DNA of 53,247 nt from Roseibacillus sp. (GCA_022448985.1 JAKVCR010000021.1:1-53247), one strand, 5' to 3'. Shown: positions 26,790 through 35,653, counted from the first letter of the stretch. Numbers and translations: made by a program. The notes: a model not told the origin generated them from the sequence alone.

Positions 26790-27240
26790 CCGAAGATTCA
26801 AGGCCTCCATCGGGTTCCGGATCCTCGGGGTCACTTGTCCGTACGCTCTCAAGTGAAACTCCATCCGGAAGATAGGGAAGGAGAAAAGCCTCGGCGAAAT
26901 CGTAGTGGTCGGCGAAGTCCTCGCGAGTGTCGGAGTCCTGCTTGCCGAACATCCCCTCTTCGATCAACTCGAAGACCATGTCCCCGACATCCGAGCAGGA
27001 ATGAACACCCCATTCCCGCAGCAGGGTGAAAGCCATGGGGCCAAACTCCTGGAGGGCATGATCACGGAATCCATGGATTAATTCCTCTCCGCTTACGTGG
27101 CGTTCTTCTCCCCCTTCTTCACGAGTGCGTTTCAGAGTGAAGTCGAGTGCGTCCTTGAGGAGGAAGTAAGCCCCTGCTTCGAACCGTTTTTCGCGTTCGA
27201 GAATATTTTCGACAGAAGAGTCAAACCGCAAGGCCTGCAT
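26761..27240 (-). CDS. Minf_1886 family protein, function unknown
   Basis: The 159-residue protein matches the Minf_1886 family, small proteins found mainly in Verrucomicrobiota and Planctomycetota. Typical features are an N-terminal helix with AGAYFLLKDALDFTLKRTRE, ERHVSGEELIHGFRDHALQE, FGPMAFTLLREWGVHSCSDV and GKQDSDTREDFADHYDFAEA. There is no signal peptide or membrane segment. The acidic C-terminal tail is not conserved and overlaps the convergent gene. It follows the PBP1A-like gene by 45 bases and may be cotranscribed with it. No biochemical role is known to me. Confidence 0.85.
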   Translation of the reverse strand: MQALRFDSSVENILEREKRFEAGAYFLLKDALDFTLKRTREEGGEERHVSGEELIHGFRDHALQEFGPMAFTLLREWGVHSCSDVGDMVFELIEEGMFGKQDSDTREDFADHYDFAEAFLLPYLPDGVSLESVRTSDPEDPEPDGGLESSVSPAPQDAS

Positions 27241-27285
27241 TGCTGGAAGGGTAGGAGGAATGGAGAAGTTGCAAAGCTGAAAACC

Positions 27286-29094
27286 TCAGGGCATGAGGCT
27301 CAGAGTGATGCGATGCATCGTTTTTTGCACTTCCTTGTGGATTACTTCCATGCCGTCAAGGCGGCTGGGTTTATCATGCCCCACCCAGAGGCAGATCGCG
27401 TGCAGGGAACCGAAGGAGACACCCCAGACATCTGTTTGTGCGGGATTGGTGCCAACCATGAGGCGAGGTTCGCCATCAGGGAACTGCATGGCCAGGGCTG
27501 CCCTGGTTGCGCGTGTTTCGAACATTGACTTGCTTGATGGCTCGATGGAGAGAATACGGTTCAACTCGGAGTCGCGTAAATCCCGGAGGAAATGGGTGCG
27601 GGGACGTTGCCCGTCCCCCGTGAGAGTGGCCGCCGCAGTCACTACTTCAAGGGGAGTGGCGCTCACCCCTCCCCGGAACAGGTCGTCATCCTGGAGGAAG
27701 GGGCCTTCGAATCCGAATCGCCTTGCAAGGCGAACCAGGTCTTCGCTTCCAATATCCCGGCCGGTCCGCAGCGGCTGCTTGGATGTGGGATCCAGTCCTC
27801 GTTCGGCAGCAGCGGCGTAGATGAAAGGGATGAAAAGGTCTCCGAGGTCGCGCCGGGCATCAAGGGCGCGGTTGAACGAGGTGTTCCCGATTGTGCGTCC
27901 TCCCACGATTCCACGAATGCCTCCCGTTTGTGTGTTGATGCAGATAACAGCCACCTGTGGTGCTTCCGGGATCCGTTTGAGAAGGCGGGCGGTTTCGGCC
28001 TCGAGGAGTTTCTGGATATCGGAGTGGATTGTAGAGCGAAGGCGCAGACCTCCATCACGAATTTCCCGGTTATCGACGAGTTCTTCAAAGTGGCGCCGCA
28101 CTGCCTGCAGGGCGGGGTTGCCTCCGGGAGCTCCCTGCCGGGAGCGAAGTCCCAGCTCATTATTCCTGATCTCTTCTGCTTCAGCATCGGTTAAATCGCC
28201 CTCCTGCACCATCCGGGCGAGGACCTCATCTCGCTGGTATGCTGCTTTTTCAGGAGCGCGCAGGGGAGAGAAGGCGTGCGGGGCACGGATGATGCCAACT
28301 AGAAGGGCACATTGGTTTTCGCTGAGATCAGAAGCGCTCATGCCGAAGTAGCGGCGGGAAGCCTCTTCCAGTCCATGACAACCGGAGCCGAAGTAGATCC
28401 GGTTGACGTAGGCGGTGAGAATGTCTTCCTTGGAATAGGAAGCCTCGATTCGTAGGGAGATGGCGATTTCGAGGAGCTTGCGGTGCAGGCTTTTTTCGCG
28501 GAGGTCGAAGCTGTTCCGCGCGAGTTGCATGGTCAGGGTGGAGGCGCCCTGAGTAAACGACCAGTCGCTGGCATTGACCATGGTCGCCCGGATCAGGCCC
28601 ATGATATCCACGCCGTGGTGGCTGAAGAAACGTTTGTCCTCACGAGCCTGCAGGGCTTTTACAAAGAAATCCGGTATTTCCTCACGGGCGATAAGACGGC
28701 GATTTTCGCCGTGCAGGGTGGCTAGTTCCCGCCCCTGCATGTCGAAGATGACCGAACGCTCGGGCATCTCCCGGATCTCCTCAATGTTGTAGCGCAGGGA
28801 GAGTATGAAGTAGGACAGGGATATTAGAAACAGGAGGAGGAATGCAATGCCCCCGCAACGGAAACCGAGGCGAATCACATGCTGCAGCCAGCGAGGAATC
28901 CAATTGGGGTAACGCGAGGTGCGCTTGGCTGGTTTCCAATTGGGATCGTCCCCATATTCCCTGCCAGCCTTGACGTCCGGGGTTCCCTCTTCCGTGAGGA
29001 GGTTGGTTTCGGGTTCCTGGTCCCGTCCGGAGGGATCCGGTGGAGTCCACTTGCCAATGCGGCGGTTCCTCCGGGTTGGTGAATGGCGTGGCAC
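27286..29094 (-). CDS. PBP1A-like glycosyltransferase with a degenerate transpeptidase domain
   Basis: The 602-residue protein has a charged cytosolic N-terminus, one membrane helix (residues about 80-100) and an intact GT51 domain (about 115-290): AREDKRFFSHHGVD with catalytic Glu152, TQGASTLTMQLARNSF and ILTAYVNRIYFGSGCHGLEE. It should polymerise lipid II into glycan strands. The C-terminal transpeptidase fold is present but its active site is gone: Ser and Lys of SxxK are Asp419 and Ile422 (RRDLGDLFIPF, against RQVGSVFKPF in the neighbour). No SxN motif is visible, and KTG is replaced in RLMVGTNPAQTD. It starts with GTG, 53 bases after the intact PBP1A gene, from which it may derive by old duplication. 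Confidence 0.9.
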   Translation of the reverse strand: MPRHSPTRRNRRIGKWTPPDPSGRDQEPETNLLTEEGTPDVKAGREYGDDPNWKPAKRTSRYPNWIPRWLQHVIRLGFRCGGIAFLLLFLISLSYFILSLRYNIEEIREMPERSVIFDMQGRELATLHGENRRLIAREEIPDFFVKALQAREDKRFFSHHGVDIMGLIRATMVNASDWSFTQGASTLTMQLARNSFDLREKSLHRKLLEIAISLRIEASYSKEDILTAYVNRIYFGSGCHGLEEASRRYFGMSASDLSENQCALLVGIIRAPHAFSPLRAPEKAAYQRDEVLARMVQEGDLTDAEAEEIRNNELGLRSRQGAPGGNPALQAVRRHFEELVDNREIRDGGLRLRSTIHSDIQKLLEAETARLLKRIPEAPQVAVICINTQTGGIRGIVGGRTIGNTSFNRALDARRDLGDLFIPFIYAAAAERGLDPTSKQPLRTGRDIGSEDLVRLARRFGFEGPFLQDDDLFRGGVSATPLEVVTAAATLTGDGQRPRTHFLRDLRDSELNRILSIEPSSKSMFETRATRAALAMQFPDGEPRLMVGTNPAQTDVWGVSFGSLHAICLWVGHDKPSRLDGMEVIHKEVQKTMHRITLSLMP

Positions 29095-29147
29095 GGGAGA
29101 TGGATGGAGGGCTGAGAGCGAGCGGTTTACGGCACTACCACTCCTGA

Positions 29148-31478
29148 TTATTCGACCGGAATGGCGCGACCGGCAGGGCGGCCTTCGACCGGAAGGGCCT
29201 GCAGCGGATGCTGAGGGCAGAAATCGTTGTCGGCGGGAGTGAGATCGATTGGGGTAGGATCATTGTAGGCCATTTTGGCTCGCTCGCATCCTGGAGTGGC
29301 ACGTTTGCCGGATGAACGGCAGAGGCGGCACTGCTTGATGGTCACAGGGGGTTTGATCTCGTCGAATTCGTAGCGCCCAAGACGATCGGCAGTTTTCATG
29401 ACTCGAACCCACACCGGGAGGGCGATGTCCGCACCGTATCCGCCGGGGACGATGGGTTGTGGTTGATCGAGGCCCACCCAGACCGCGCAGGTGAGACCGG
29501 AAGAATATCCCACGAACCAGGCGTCCAGATATTCATCGGTGGTCCCTGTCTTTCCGCCGGCAGGGCGGAGGAATCCCAGTTGGCGGCGCATGCTGGAAGC
29601 GGTTCCGGAACGGGTGGTGCTCTCCAGGATGGTGGAAGTAGTCCAAGCCGATCCCTTCTTGTCGACTGCCAGGTAGCCGATGGGCTTGTGTGCCCATAGT
29701 TCCTTGTCATTGCGGTCGAGAATCCTGCTGACGAAGTGCGGACCGTAGCGGGTGCCACCGTTGGGAAAGATGGTGTAAGCGCTGGCCACTTGCTCGGGGG
29801 TTGCCTCCCAGGCGCCAAGGTAGGAGGACGCCTTGCCTGGGATCTGCATGGCAAAGGACTGGTGGGCCACGGAGCGAACGTTCTCCATGCCTGCATAATT
29901 TCCGATGCGGACCGAAGACGTGTTGCGCGAGTTCATGAGCGCCTGCTTTGCGCTGACACTCTGAAAGTAGTTCCCGTCCGAGTTCCTCGGATCCCAGTCT
30001 CCGGGGGCATGCTTGATTTGTCCCGGCTTGATCCGCGAGTCGTCGATAGAGGATTCCGGGCGCATTCCCCGGTCGAAGGCGGCCAGGTAGACGAAGGGCT
30101 TGAATACGGACCCTACCTGGCGTCTGGCATGAATGGCCCGGTTGAACTTGGATTCGTCGGCATCACGACCACCCACGACACAGCGAATGGCTCCGCTCTG
30201 GTTCTCCACTACCACGACCGCTCCCTGAAGATAGTCGGGGGCTTCCCGCTGCATGGCAGGCGTTGCCTGCCAGCGCGTTCGGGTGTTGTGGCGATAGCCC
30301 GGGCGGCGTTCGATTTCGCTGAGTTTGGAATTGAGGTGGCGCTCAGCGGCTTCCTGGAGGTCCTTGTCGATGGTGGTGATGATCTTCAGACCTCCCTGTT
30401 TGATGTATTTGCGGTCGAGGTGACGCTCGATGTCCCGTCGGATTGCATCCATGGCGTAGCTTCCTTCGATGATGCGGCGGTTCTTGGGGCGAATATGCAG
30501 GGGTTCCGACTTCGCCGCCTTCGCTTCCGCTTCAGTGATGAACTTGTGCTTCACCATCGAATTGAGGGTGGAATCCCGTTCAGCCCGGGTGCCGGTGAGA
30601 TCATCGAATGGTGAAAAGGCGTTTGGCGCACGGATGATTCCTGCCAGCATGGCCGATTCGGAGAGCGTCAGGTCCCGGGCAGACTTTTCGAGGTAGGCAC
30701 GGGAGGCCGCTTCCACGCCGTGAATGGATCCTCCCCAGAAGATGAGATTCATGTAGTGCTGCATGATCTCGTCTTTTCCGTAGTTGGCTTCGATGCGGAA
30801 GGCCAATGCGATCTCAAGGAACTTACGGTCGAGAAGTTTCAACTTCGGGCCGTGGGTGGGGAGGCGATAGGCGTTGCGCGCCAACTGCATGGTGAGGGTG
30901 GAAGCGCCCTGAGCAAAGTGACCACGCTTGATGTTCTCTACTACTGAGCGGGCCACGCCGCGCGGGTCGACCCCCCGGTGCTTGCGAAAACTCTTGTCCT
31001 CCCGCGCGAGGAGAGCCAAGCGGAAGTGAGGGGAAACCTCCTCCAGGTCGACCACGTAGCGGTGGGCGCCGTGCAGGCGTCCCAACTCCTTCATGTTCCG
31101 GTCATAGATGATGGACCGCTCGGGCATTTCAGCCACCTTGTTCATGTCGTAGCGCAGGGATCGGATGAAATAAAAAGCCGCTCCGAGGAAGACGAGGGCC
31201 GCCACCGCGCAGGCGGTGTAACCCACGAACTGAAAGGGGATCCGGAGGAAGGCGGGCCAGTTTCCTGCGATTCTGTTGATCAGCAGAAAGGGCCAGAAAC
31301 AGAATACGAAGAGCGGGCTATGCTTTTTGCGGCCTGCTTTCTTGCGTTTGGAGCTGGAACTCCGGGACGTGCCTGTCCGGCGTGCCTGTTTCCGCGCCCG
31401 CTTACGGGCTGTTCCCCGCCGGGACGAGGAGGATCGTCGGCGTTGGGTGGATTTCTTTCTTGGTCTGCGGCTGGCCAT
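29148..31478 (-). CDS. mrcA: Class A penicillin-binding protein 1A
   Basis: This 776-residue bifunctional enzyme polymerises glycan strands and crosslinks peptides. The first 55 residues are extremely basic (RRPRKKSTQRRR), a cytosolic tail. A membrane helix (VGYTACAVAALVFLGAAFYF) precedes the GT51 domain with REDKSFRKHRGVDPRG and FAQGASTLTMQLARNAYR. The transpeptidase has all three motifs: RQVGSVFKPF (SxxK), SRNTSSVRIGN (SxN) and GGKTGTTDEYLDAW (KTG). The C-terminus has a CRLCRSSGKRATPGC tail. It is the first gene of a probable unit with the degenerate paralogue and the Minf_1886 protein, and it diverges from the PDZ protease. Confidence 0.95.
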   Translation of the reverse strand: MASRRPRKKSTQRRRSSSSRRGTARKRARKQARRTGTSRSSSSKRKKAGRKKHSPLFVFCFWPFLLINRIAGNWPAFLRIPFQFVGYTACAVAALVFLGAAFYFIRSLRYDMNKVAEMPERSIIYDRNMKELGRLHGAHRYVVDLEEVSPHFRLALLAREDKSFRKHRGVDPRGVARSVVENIKRGHFAQGASTLTMQLARNAYRLPTHGPKLKLLDRKFLEIALAFRIEANYGKDEIMQHYMNLIFWGGSIHGVEAASRAYLEKSARDLTLSESAMLAGIIRAPNAFSPFDDLTGTRAERDSTLNSMVKHKFITEAEAKAAKSEPLHIRPKNRRIIEGSYAMDAIRRDIERHLDRKYIKQGGLKIITTIDKDLQEAAERHLNSKLSEIERRPGYRHNTRTRWQATPAMQREAPDYLQGAVVVVENQSGAIRCVVGGRDADESKFNRAIHARRQVGSVFKPFVYLAAFDRGMRPESSIDDSRIKPGQIKHAPGDWDPRNSDGNYFQSVSAKQALMNSRNTSSVRIGNYAGMENVRSVAHQSFAMQIPGKASSYLGAWEATPEQVASAYTIFPNGGTRYGPHFVSRILDRNDKELWAHKPIGYLAVDKKGSAWTTSTILESTTRSGTASSMRRQLGFLRPAGGKTGTTDEYLDAWFVGYSSGLTCAVWVGLDQPQPIVPGGYGADIALPVWVRVMKTADRLGRYEFDEIKPPVTIKQCRLCRSSGKRATPGCERAKMAYNDPTPIDLTPADNDFCPQHPLQALPVEGRPAGRAIPVE

Positions 31479-31589
31479 CCCGGAAACGAACGGGGCCTGA
31501 GGTTAGGTGATGATAATCTAAACGTTGTATTCGGACGAAAAAATGCAGCATCTTTCGCCAGACGAAAACCACGGACATTGACGCTTGGT

Positions 31590-32624
31590 ATGAAAGAAGC
31601 ATATTTCACCGTGATGAGAGTAGCAAGTGTTCGACCTGCAATTGCTGGATTTCTCACCCTTGTAGCTATCCTTGCGAATGGAGTTCTGGCTGAGACGCCG
31701 GTTCAGAATCTCGTTCAGCTCAAGGAACTGCAAAGCAAGGTCGAGCAGATAACCGGCAAGGGACTTCCTGCAACGGTTTCGCTCTTTTCCGAGAAAAGCG
31801 AATCTTCCGGAAGCGGCGTAATAATCTCGAGGGAAGGATTGATCCTGACGGCGGGTCACGTTGTGGACGGGTTGGAGGAGGTCACAGTGGTCTTTCCAGA
31901 TGGCAAGCAGGCACGCGGCAAGGTCCTGGGATCCAATCGTTCCAAGGACGCAGCGATGGTGAAACTTCAGCCAGAGGGAGGGGCGGAATGGCCTTTTGTG
32001 GAACTGGGCGATTCCAAGTCCGTCAAGGTAGGCGATTTTGTGGTCTCTCTTGGCCATGCCGGGGGATACGATGCTCTCCGCACGCCGCCGGTGCGCTTCG
32101 GACGGGTGGTAGCGCTCAATCCTCTTGGATTCATTGGAACCGATTGTGCCCTCATCGGAGGGGATTCGGGCGGCCCGCTTTTTGACCTGGAGGGTAAGGT
32201 GATCGGTATTCACTCCTCTATCGGGGCCAGCCTGATGTCGAATAACCACACCGGCGTGCAGAATTTCATGGCGGACTGGGCACGGCTTGAGAAAGGAGAG
32301 ACCTGGGGACGACTGACCATGAACCCGCTGATGAATCCCGATCGGCCGGTAATTGGATTCAACGTGGCCGGGGCGGTTTCTGGCGGAGTGCAACTGGCAG
32401 AGGTCTACCCCGACTCACCCGCTGATGTTGCAGGAATGCGGCGTGGCGATGTGGTAGTCAGTATTGACGGTCAGCAGGTCCGGAGCCTGCGGGAGTTACA
32501 GGGGATTCTCTCCGGACACGAACCCGGGAACGAAGTGGAACTGGCCTTTACCCGGCGGGGGGAGAGCATGACCAGCAAGGTGAAACTGGCTCGCCTTGCC
32601 GATGTGATGCCTGAACAGAAGTAA
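31590..32624 (+). CDS. Secreted trypsin-like serine protease with one PDZ domain (DegP/HtrA-like)
   Basis: The protein is 344 residues with a signal peptide (RPAIAGFLTLVAILANGVLA). The S1C catalytic triad is visible: His90 in LILTAGHVVDG, Asp120 in SKDAAMVKL and Ser193 in GGDSGGPLFDLEGKVIGIHS. One PDZ domain follows (about 265-335, VYPDSPADVAGMRRGDVVVS). It should cleave misfolded or specific envelope proteins. ATG codons at 31590 and 31614 are both plausible starts. The paralogue downstream begins 23 bases after its end, so the two are very likely cotranscribed. Confidence 0.9.
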   Translation: MKEAYFTVMRVASVRPAIAGFLTLVAILANGVLAETPVQNLVQLKELQSKVEQITGKGLPATVSLFSEKSESSGSGVIISREGLILTAGHVVDGLEEVTVVFPDGKQARGKVLGSNRSKDAAMVKLQPEGGAEWPFVELGDSKSVKVGDFVVSLGHAGGYDALRTPPVRFGRVVALNPLGFIGTDCALIGGDSGGPLFDLEGKVIGIHSSIGASLMSNNHTGVQNFMADWARLEKGETWGRLTMNPLMNPDRPVIGFNVAGAVSGGVQLAEVYPDSPADVAGMRRGDVVVSIDGQQVRSLRELQGILSGHEPGNEVELAFTRRGESMTSKVKLARLADVMPEQK

Positions 32625-32647
32625 ACACCAATCTCAACGCCCTCATC

Positions 32648-33805
32648 ATGAAAGTCCCCGTTTCTTCATTGGTCTTTTCTCTGGCTATCCTGCCGGGGGC
32701 CTCTGCGCAGTTGTCTGAGGCGCCGCCGGAGGACCGCGCCCTGCTCCTCCAACAGGCCGGGGATCTGTTCAAGGCTCTCGTGCCCGCGGTGGAGAACGTC
32801 TCCTCCGGTGCGGTGGAGGTGCGGGTCTGGCGCAAGCGGGTAGGATTTGGAACTGTCGTTGCCGCTGGAAAAGTTTTGACCAAGTGGAGCGAAGTGCGTC
32901 GCGATGTGCGGAGCTTGAGTTGCCGGACGGGTGACGGGAAGTGGTTGCCTGCAGTAGTGAGTGGAGTCTATCCGGATGCCGACCTCGCCGTGATGGAAGT
33001 AGAAGGTCTGAAGGCGGGCCCGGTGAAATTTGCAGACGAAAGGACGCTGAAGCTAGGAAGCTTCCTGGCCCTTTCGCGGCCTGATGGGGAAGCTGCGGCG
33101 ATGGGTGTAGTGAGTGTATTGTCGCGCAGTCTGCGTAGTTCCGACCGGGCATTTCTCGGGGTCGTGATGGATCTGGAGTTTGAGGGGCCTGGTGTCCTCG
33201 TGCGGCGGGTGGAACCGAAAACCGGGGCCTCTTCTTCAGGGCTAAGGGCGGGGGATGTCATTATGCGTGTGATGGATCAGGAAGTGAACGGTAGTTTTGA
33301 ATTGGGGACCCTCCTGCAGCGACTGGAACCGGGACAGAAGGTTGAGATCTCCTTTAAGCGTGGGGAAAAGCAGGAAGTGGTGGACGTCGAGTTGGGTGGT
33401 CGACCGCGGACACCGCGGATCCCCTACAGTCGGATGGAGCAGATGAATAGCATGGGCGGACACCGCTATAATGATGTGAAGGATGGTTTCCGGAATGTGA
33501 TCCAGTCCGACATGCAACTTGATCCGGAGGACTGTGGTGCTCCCGTGGTTGACCTGGACGGCCGTGCTATCGGAATTGCGATCGCCCGTGCGGGGCGCAT
33601 CAAGTCCTTCATTGTCCCAGCCTCAGAGATTAAAAGTCTTCTCGCCATCGAGCCGGTTGAGCCGCAGCTGCAGCCGAGGAATTCCGCTGCGCGGATGCGG
33701 GAGCGCGAATTCGAAGAGGGGGACGAGAATCCCTTTGAAGTAATGCGTCGCAAGATGGAAGAAATGCGACGGCTCATGGAGGAGATTGAGGGAAAGGGGA
33801 AGTGA
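32648..33805 (+). CDS. Trypsin-like pseudoprotease with an inserted PDZ domain
   Basis: The 385-residue protein has a signal peptide (VSSLVFSLAILPGASAQ). The first beta-barrel half aligns with the upstream protease, but the catalytic His is replaced (VLTKWSEV, Trp80, against LTAGHVV). Asp112 in DADLAVMEV is kept. A PDZ domain (about 167-250) then interrupts the fold. The second half resumes afterwards with DPEDCGAPVVDLDGRAIGIA, where the nucleophile Ser of GDSGGP is Cys296. The tail is charged and helical (EEMRRLMEEIEGKG). With no His it should not be an ordinary serine protease; a binding or regulatory role in the envelope is more likely. It sits between the active-looking protease and the DUF3179 selenoprotein. 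Confidence 0.85.
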   Translation: MKVPVSSLVFSLAILPGASAQLSEAPPEDRALLLQQAGDLFKALVPAVENVSSGAVEVRVWRKRVGFGTVVAAGKVLTKWSEVRRDVRSLSCRTGDGKWLPAVVSGVYPDADLAVMEVEGLKAGPVKFADERTLKLGSFLALSRPDGEAAAMGVVSVLSRSLRSSDRAFLGVVMDLEFEGPGVLVRRVEPKTGASSSGLRAGDVIMRVMDQEVNGSFELGTLLQRLEPGQKVEISFKRGEKQEVVDVELGGRPRTPRIPYSRMEQMNSMGGHRYNDVKDGFRNVIQSDMQLDPEDCGAPVVDLDGRAIGIAIARAGRIKSFIVPASEIKSLLAIEPVEPQLQPRNSAARMREREFEEGDENPFEVMRRKMEEMRRLMEEIEGKGK

Positions 33806-33870
33806 GTCCTCTTCAGGACACGGTAATTGGTGATTGAGTCATTGAGAAATTAGGATCTTTCTTGCGAGTC

Positions 33871-34857
33871 ATGGAATTCGATCGCCGCTTGCTGTATTTG
33901 CCACGCACGAAGAGTAAACTTGCACTGCCCTTTCTTTTACTTGGAGCCTTCCTCGTCCCGATCTCTGCTGATGAGTTCAGACCGCGCAAGGTGGTAAACG
34001 CCTTCCCTGCCATTACGAAACCCAAGATCGTGACAGTCGATGAGGCCAAGCGATTCGTGGAGGCAAATGAACTGGTGCTTGGCGTCGTAATCGGTGATGA
34101 GGCTCGAGCCTACCCCATCAATATGCTTACCAATCCAACCCGGGAGATCATCAACGACAGGCTGGGGGGGCGTGCCATTGCGGCAACCTGGTGACATCTC
34201 TGTTTCAACGGCATAGTGTATGCCCGGACGATCAAGGATCGAGAACTGAACTTCCAGGTCTCCGGGTTGCTCTGGAACCGGAGCCTTGTCATGCGCGATG
34301 TGGAGACTAATTCGCTCTGGAGTCACCTCCTTGGAAAAGCCATGCGGGGGGAGTTCAAGGGGATTGAGCTCAAGATTCTTCCTGGCGTAATGACCACCTG
34401 GTCTGAATGGTGCCTGCGCCATCCCCGGACAACTTTACTTGGCATGTCGCGAACGACACGGAGTTATCGGGAGGCGCTCTGGAAGAAACCCAGGCAGTTT
34501 GTCTATGGTGTCCATCTTGGCGCGGACCGTCCCTCGCCTGCAGTAGCTCTGAAGCGATTGCAGGAGGAACCTGTGTTCAATTTCGAGTCCGCCGGGCATT
34601 TGGTGCTGGTCACCGCTGGCGAGAAGGGGACGCGGGCCCGGGCCTTTAACCGGAAGCTAAAGGGTGGAGTGAGTAGTTTCTCAGCGGCGGGGCAGGGAGT
34701 TATGACCGATGACCGGACGTTCTCCCGCTGGGATGTGGCGACCGGTGAATGTCTGGAAGGGAAGCTGAAGGGTACGGTGTTGACCATTCTTCCCGGGACG
34801 CTCTCCTTTCGTTCCGCTTGGCAGGAGTTTTTCCCGGAGGGCAGGATCTTTGAGTAG
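33871..34857 (+). CDS. Secreted DUF3179 family selenoprotein (in-frame TGA = Sec108)
   Basis: Reading through the TGA at 34192-34194 joins two halves of one 328-residue DUF3179 protein. Before it stand a signal peptide (LALPFLLLGAFLVPISA), VTVDEAKRFVEANELVLGVV and EARAYPINMLTNPTREIIND. The motif across the TGA is ATW-Sec-HLCFNGIVY, where the family has TYCPLC or TWCPLC, so Sec replaces the first Cys of the CxxC pair. The core continues with LNFQVSGLLWNRSLVMRD, TNSLWSHLLGKAMRG and TTWSEWCLRHPRT. The ATG at 33871 is used; a TTG at 33862 with AGGA upstream is an alternative. The family is exported and of unknown function, and a redox role fits the Sec-x-x-Cys site. It follows the two protease-like genes on the same strand. 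Confidence 0.88.
34210..34224 (+). promoter_or_regulatory. Putative bacterial SECIS hairpin for the DUF3179 gene
   Basis: GGCATA (34210-34215) pairs perfectly with TATGCC (34219-34224) across the loop GTG. The stem starts 15 bases after the TGA and the loop 21 bases after it, with G as the first loop base. This matches bacterial SECIS rules. Confidence 0.75.
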
Positions 34858-34892
34858 ATAATGGATGACAGCCTCTTCTCCATTGTCACCTG

Positions 34893-34934
34893 TAGTGCCA
34901 GTCTGCTGTTGGCCAGCAGTGTCCCGCCGCACTA
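34893..34934. terminator. Nested hairpin between convergent genes
   Basis: TAGTGC (34893-34898) pairs with GCACTA (34929-34934). Inside it CTGCTG (34903-34908) pairs with CAGCAG (34914-34919). The structure lies between the convergent ends of the DUF3179 and coiled-coil genes. There is no T run, so termination is only suggested. Confidence 0.35.
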
Positions 34935-34972
34935 AATCTGCATGAGGGAGGGTGGAGTTATTATCCCGGGAA

Positions 34973-35653
34973 CTATTGCCCAGACTTTTCAGGTTGCGGG
35001 TCCGGTTCCTTGCCGGGGTTGTCGGATCCGCCTTTGCTGATTTTTTCGTTAAGCTGGGCGACCTGCGAACGCAGGGTGTCCCGTTCTTGGAGGACGGCTT
35101 CCATCTGGGCGGCAGTAGGGGCGCCCGCGAACTGTTGCTGGAGGGACTGGAGTTGGCTCTCGGCGGCGCTGGCTCGCGAGAGGGCGGCATTGAGTTGCTG
35201 CTTGAGAGCAGTGTTGTCGGCAGCGTTGCCGGTCTTGGTGGCGAGTTGGCCGCTGAGGGTCTGGACAGTGGTCTGTGACATCTTGAGATCGCTCTGGACC
35301 TTGCTCAACATTGTCTGGAGCTGGGTGACCAGGGTCGCCAGCCTGGTGGAATCCGCAGAGAGGCGACGTGCAAGCTCCTGCGGACTCTCTCCACTAGAAA
35401 TCCCCGGAGTATTTTCCGATCTCATGGCATTCTTCCGGTCCTGCAGTTGCTGGCGGAGCTCTGCAATTTCCGGGTCGTCTCCCCCGAAGCCGTCGCTGGT
35501 CATCTGGAGGATGAGAAGAAAGAGGAGGAGCACTACTGCACCCAGGATGAGCCCTACGATAAGATTCTGGTTGCCCGTGGCGGTGGGCGCGGAGGAGGGC
35601 TCCGGAGTAGCCGGGGTTTTCGTGGAGGGGCTAATGGGAGGGTCGTCGCTCAT
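34973..35653 (-). CDS. Single-helix membrane protein with a coiled coil, function unknown
   Basis: The 226-residue protein has a Pro/Ser/Thr-rich N-terminus, one membrane helix (residues about 30-50, LIVGLILGAVVLLLFLLILQ) and a long heptad-rich region (ELRQQLQDRKNAMRS, LKQQLNAALSRASAAESQLQ, VLQERDTLRSQVAQLNEKIS). It ends in a short charged tail. The layout suggests an inner-membrane protein with a periplasmic coiled coil, but the orientation is not certain. I recognise no family. The ATG at 35653 is preferred to an upstream in-frame start because it precedes the first ordered segment. It is the last gene after the HAD phosphatase gene. Confidence 0.75.
   Translation of the reverse strand: MSDDPPISPSTKTPATPEPSSAPTATGNQNLIVGLILGAVVLLLFLLILQMTSDGFGGDDPEIAELRQQLQDRKNAMRSENTPGISSGESPQELARRLSADSTRLATLVTQLQTMLSKVQSDLKMSQTTVQTLSGQLATKTGNAADNTALKQQLNAALSRASAAESQLQSLQQQFAGAPTAAQMEAVLQERDTLRSQVAQLNEKISKGGSDNPGKEPDPQPEKSGQ

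Noticed and set aside
33862-34857. A frameshifted or truncated DUF3179 pseudogene
   Set aside because: No frame change is needed; only the TGA separates the halves, at the conserved Cys position, with a perfect hairpin after it.
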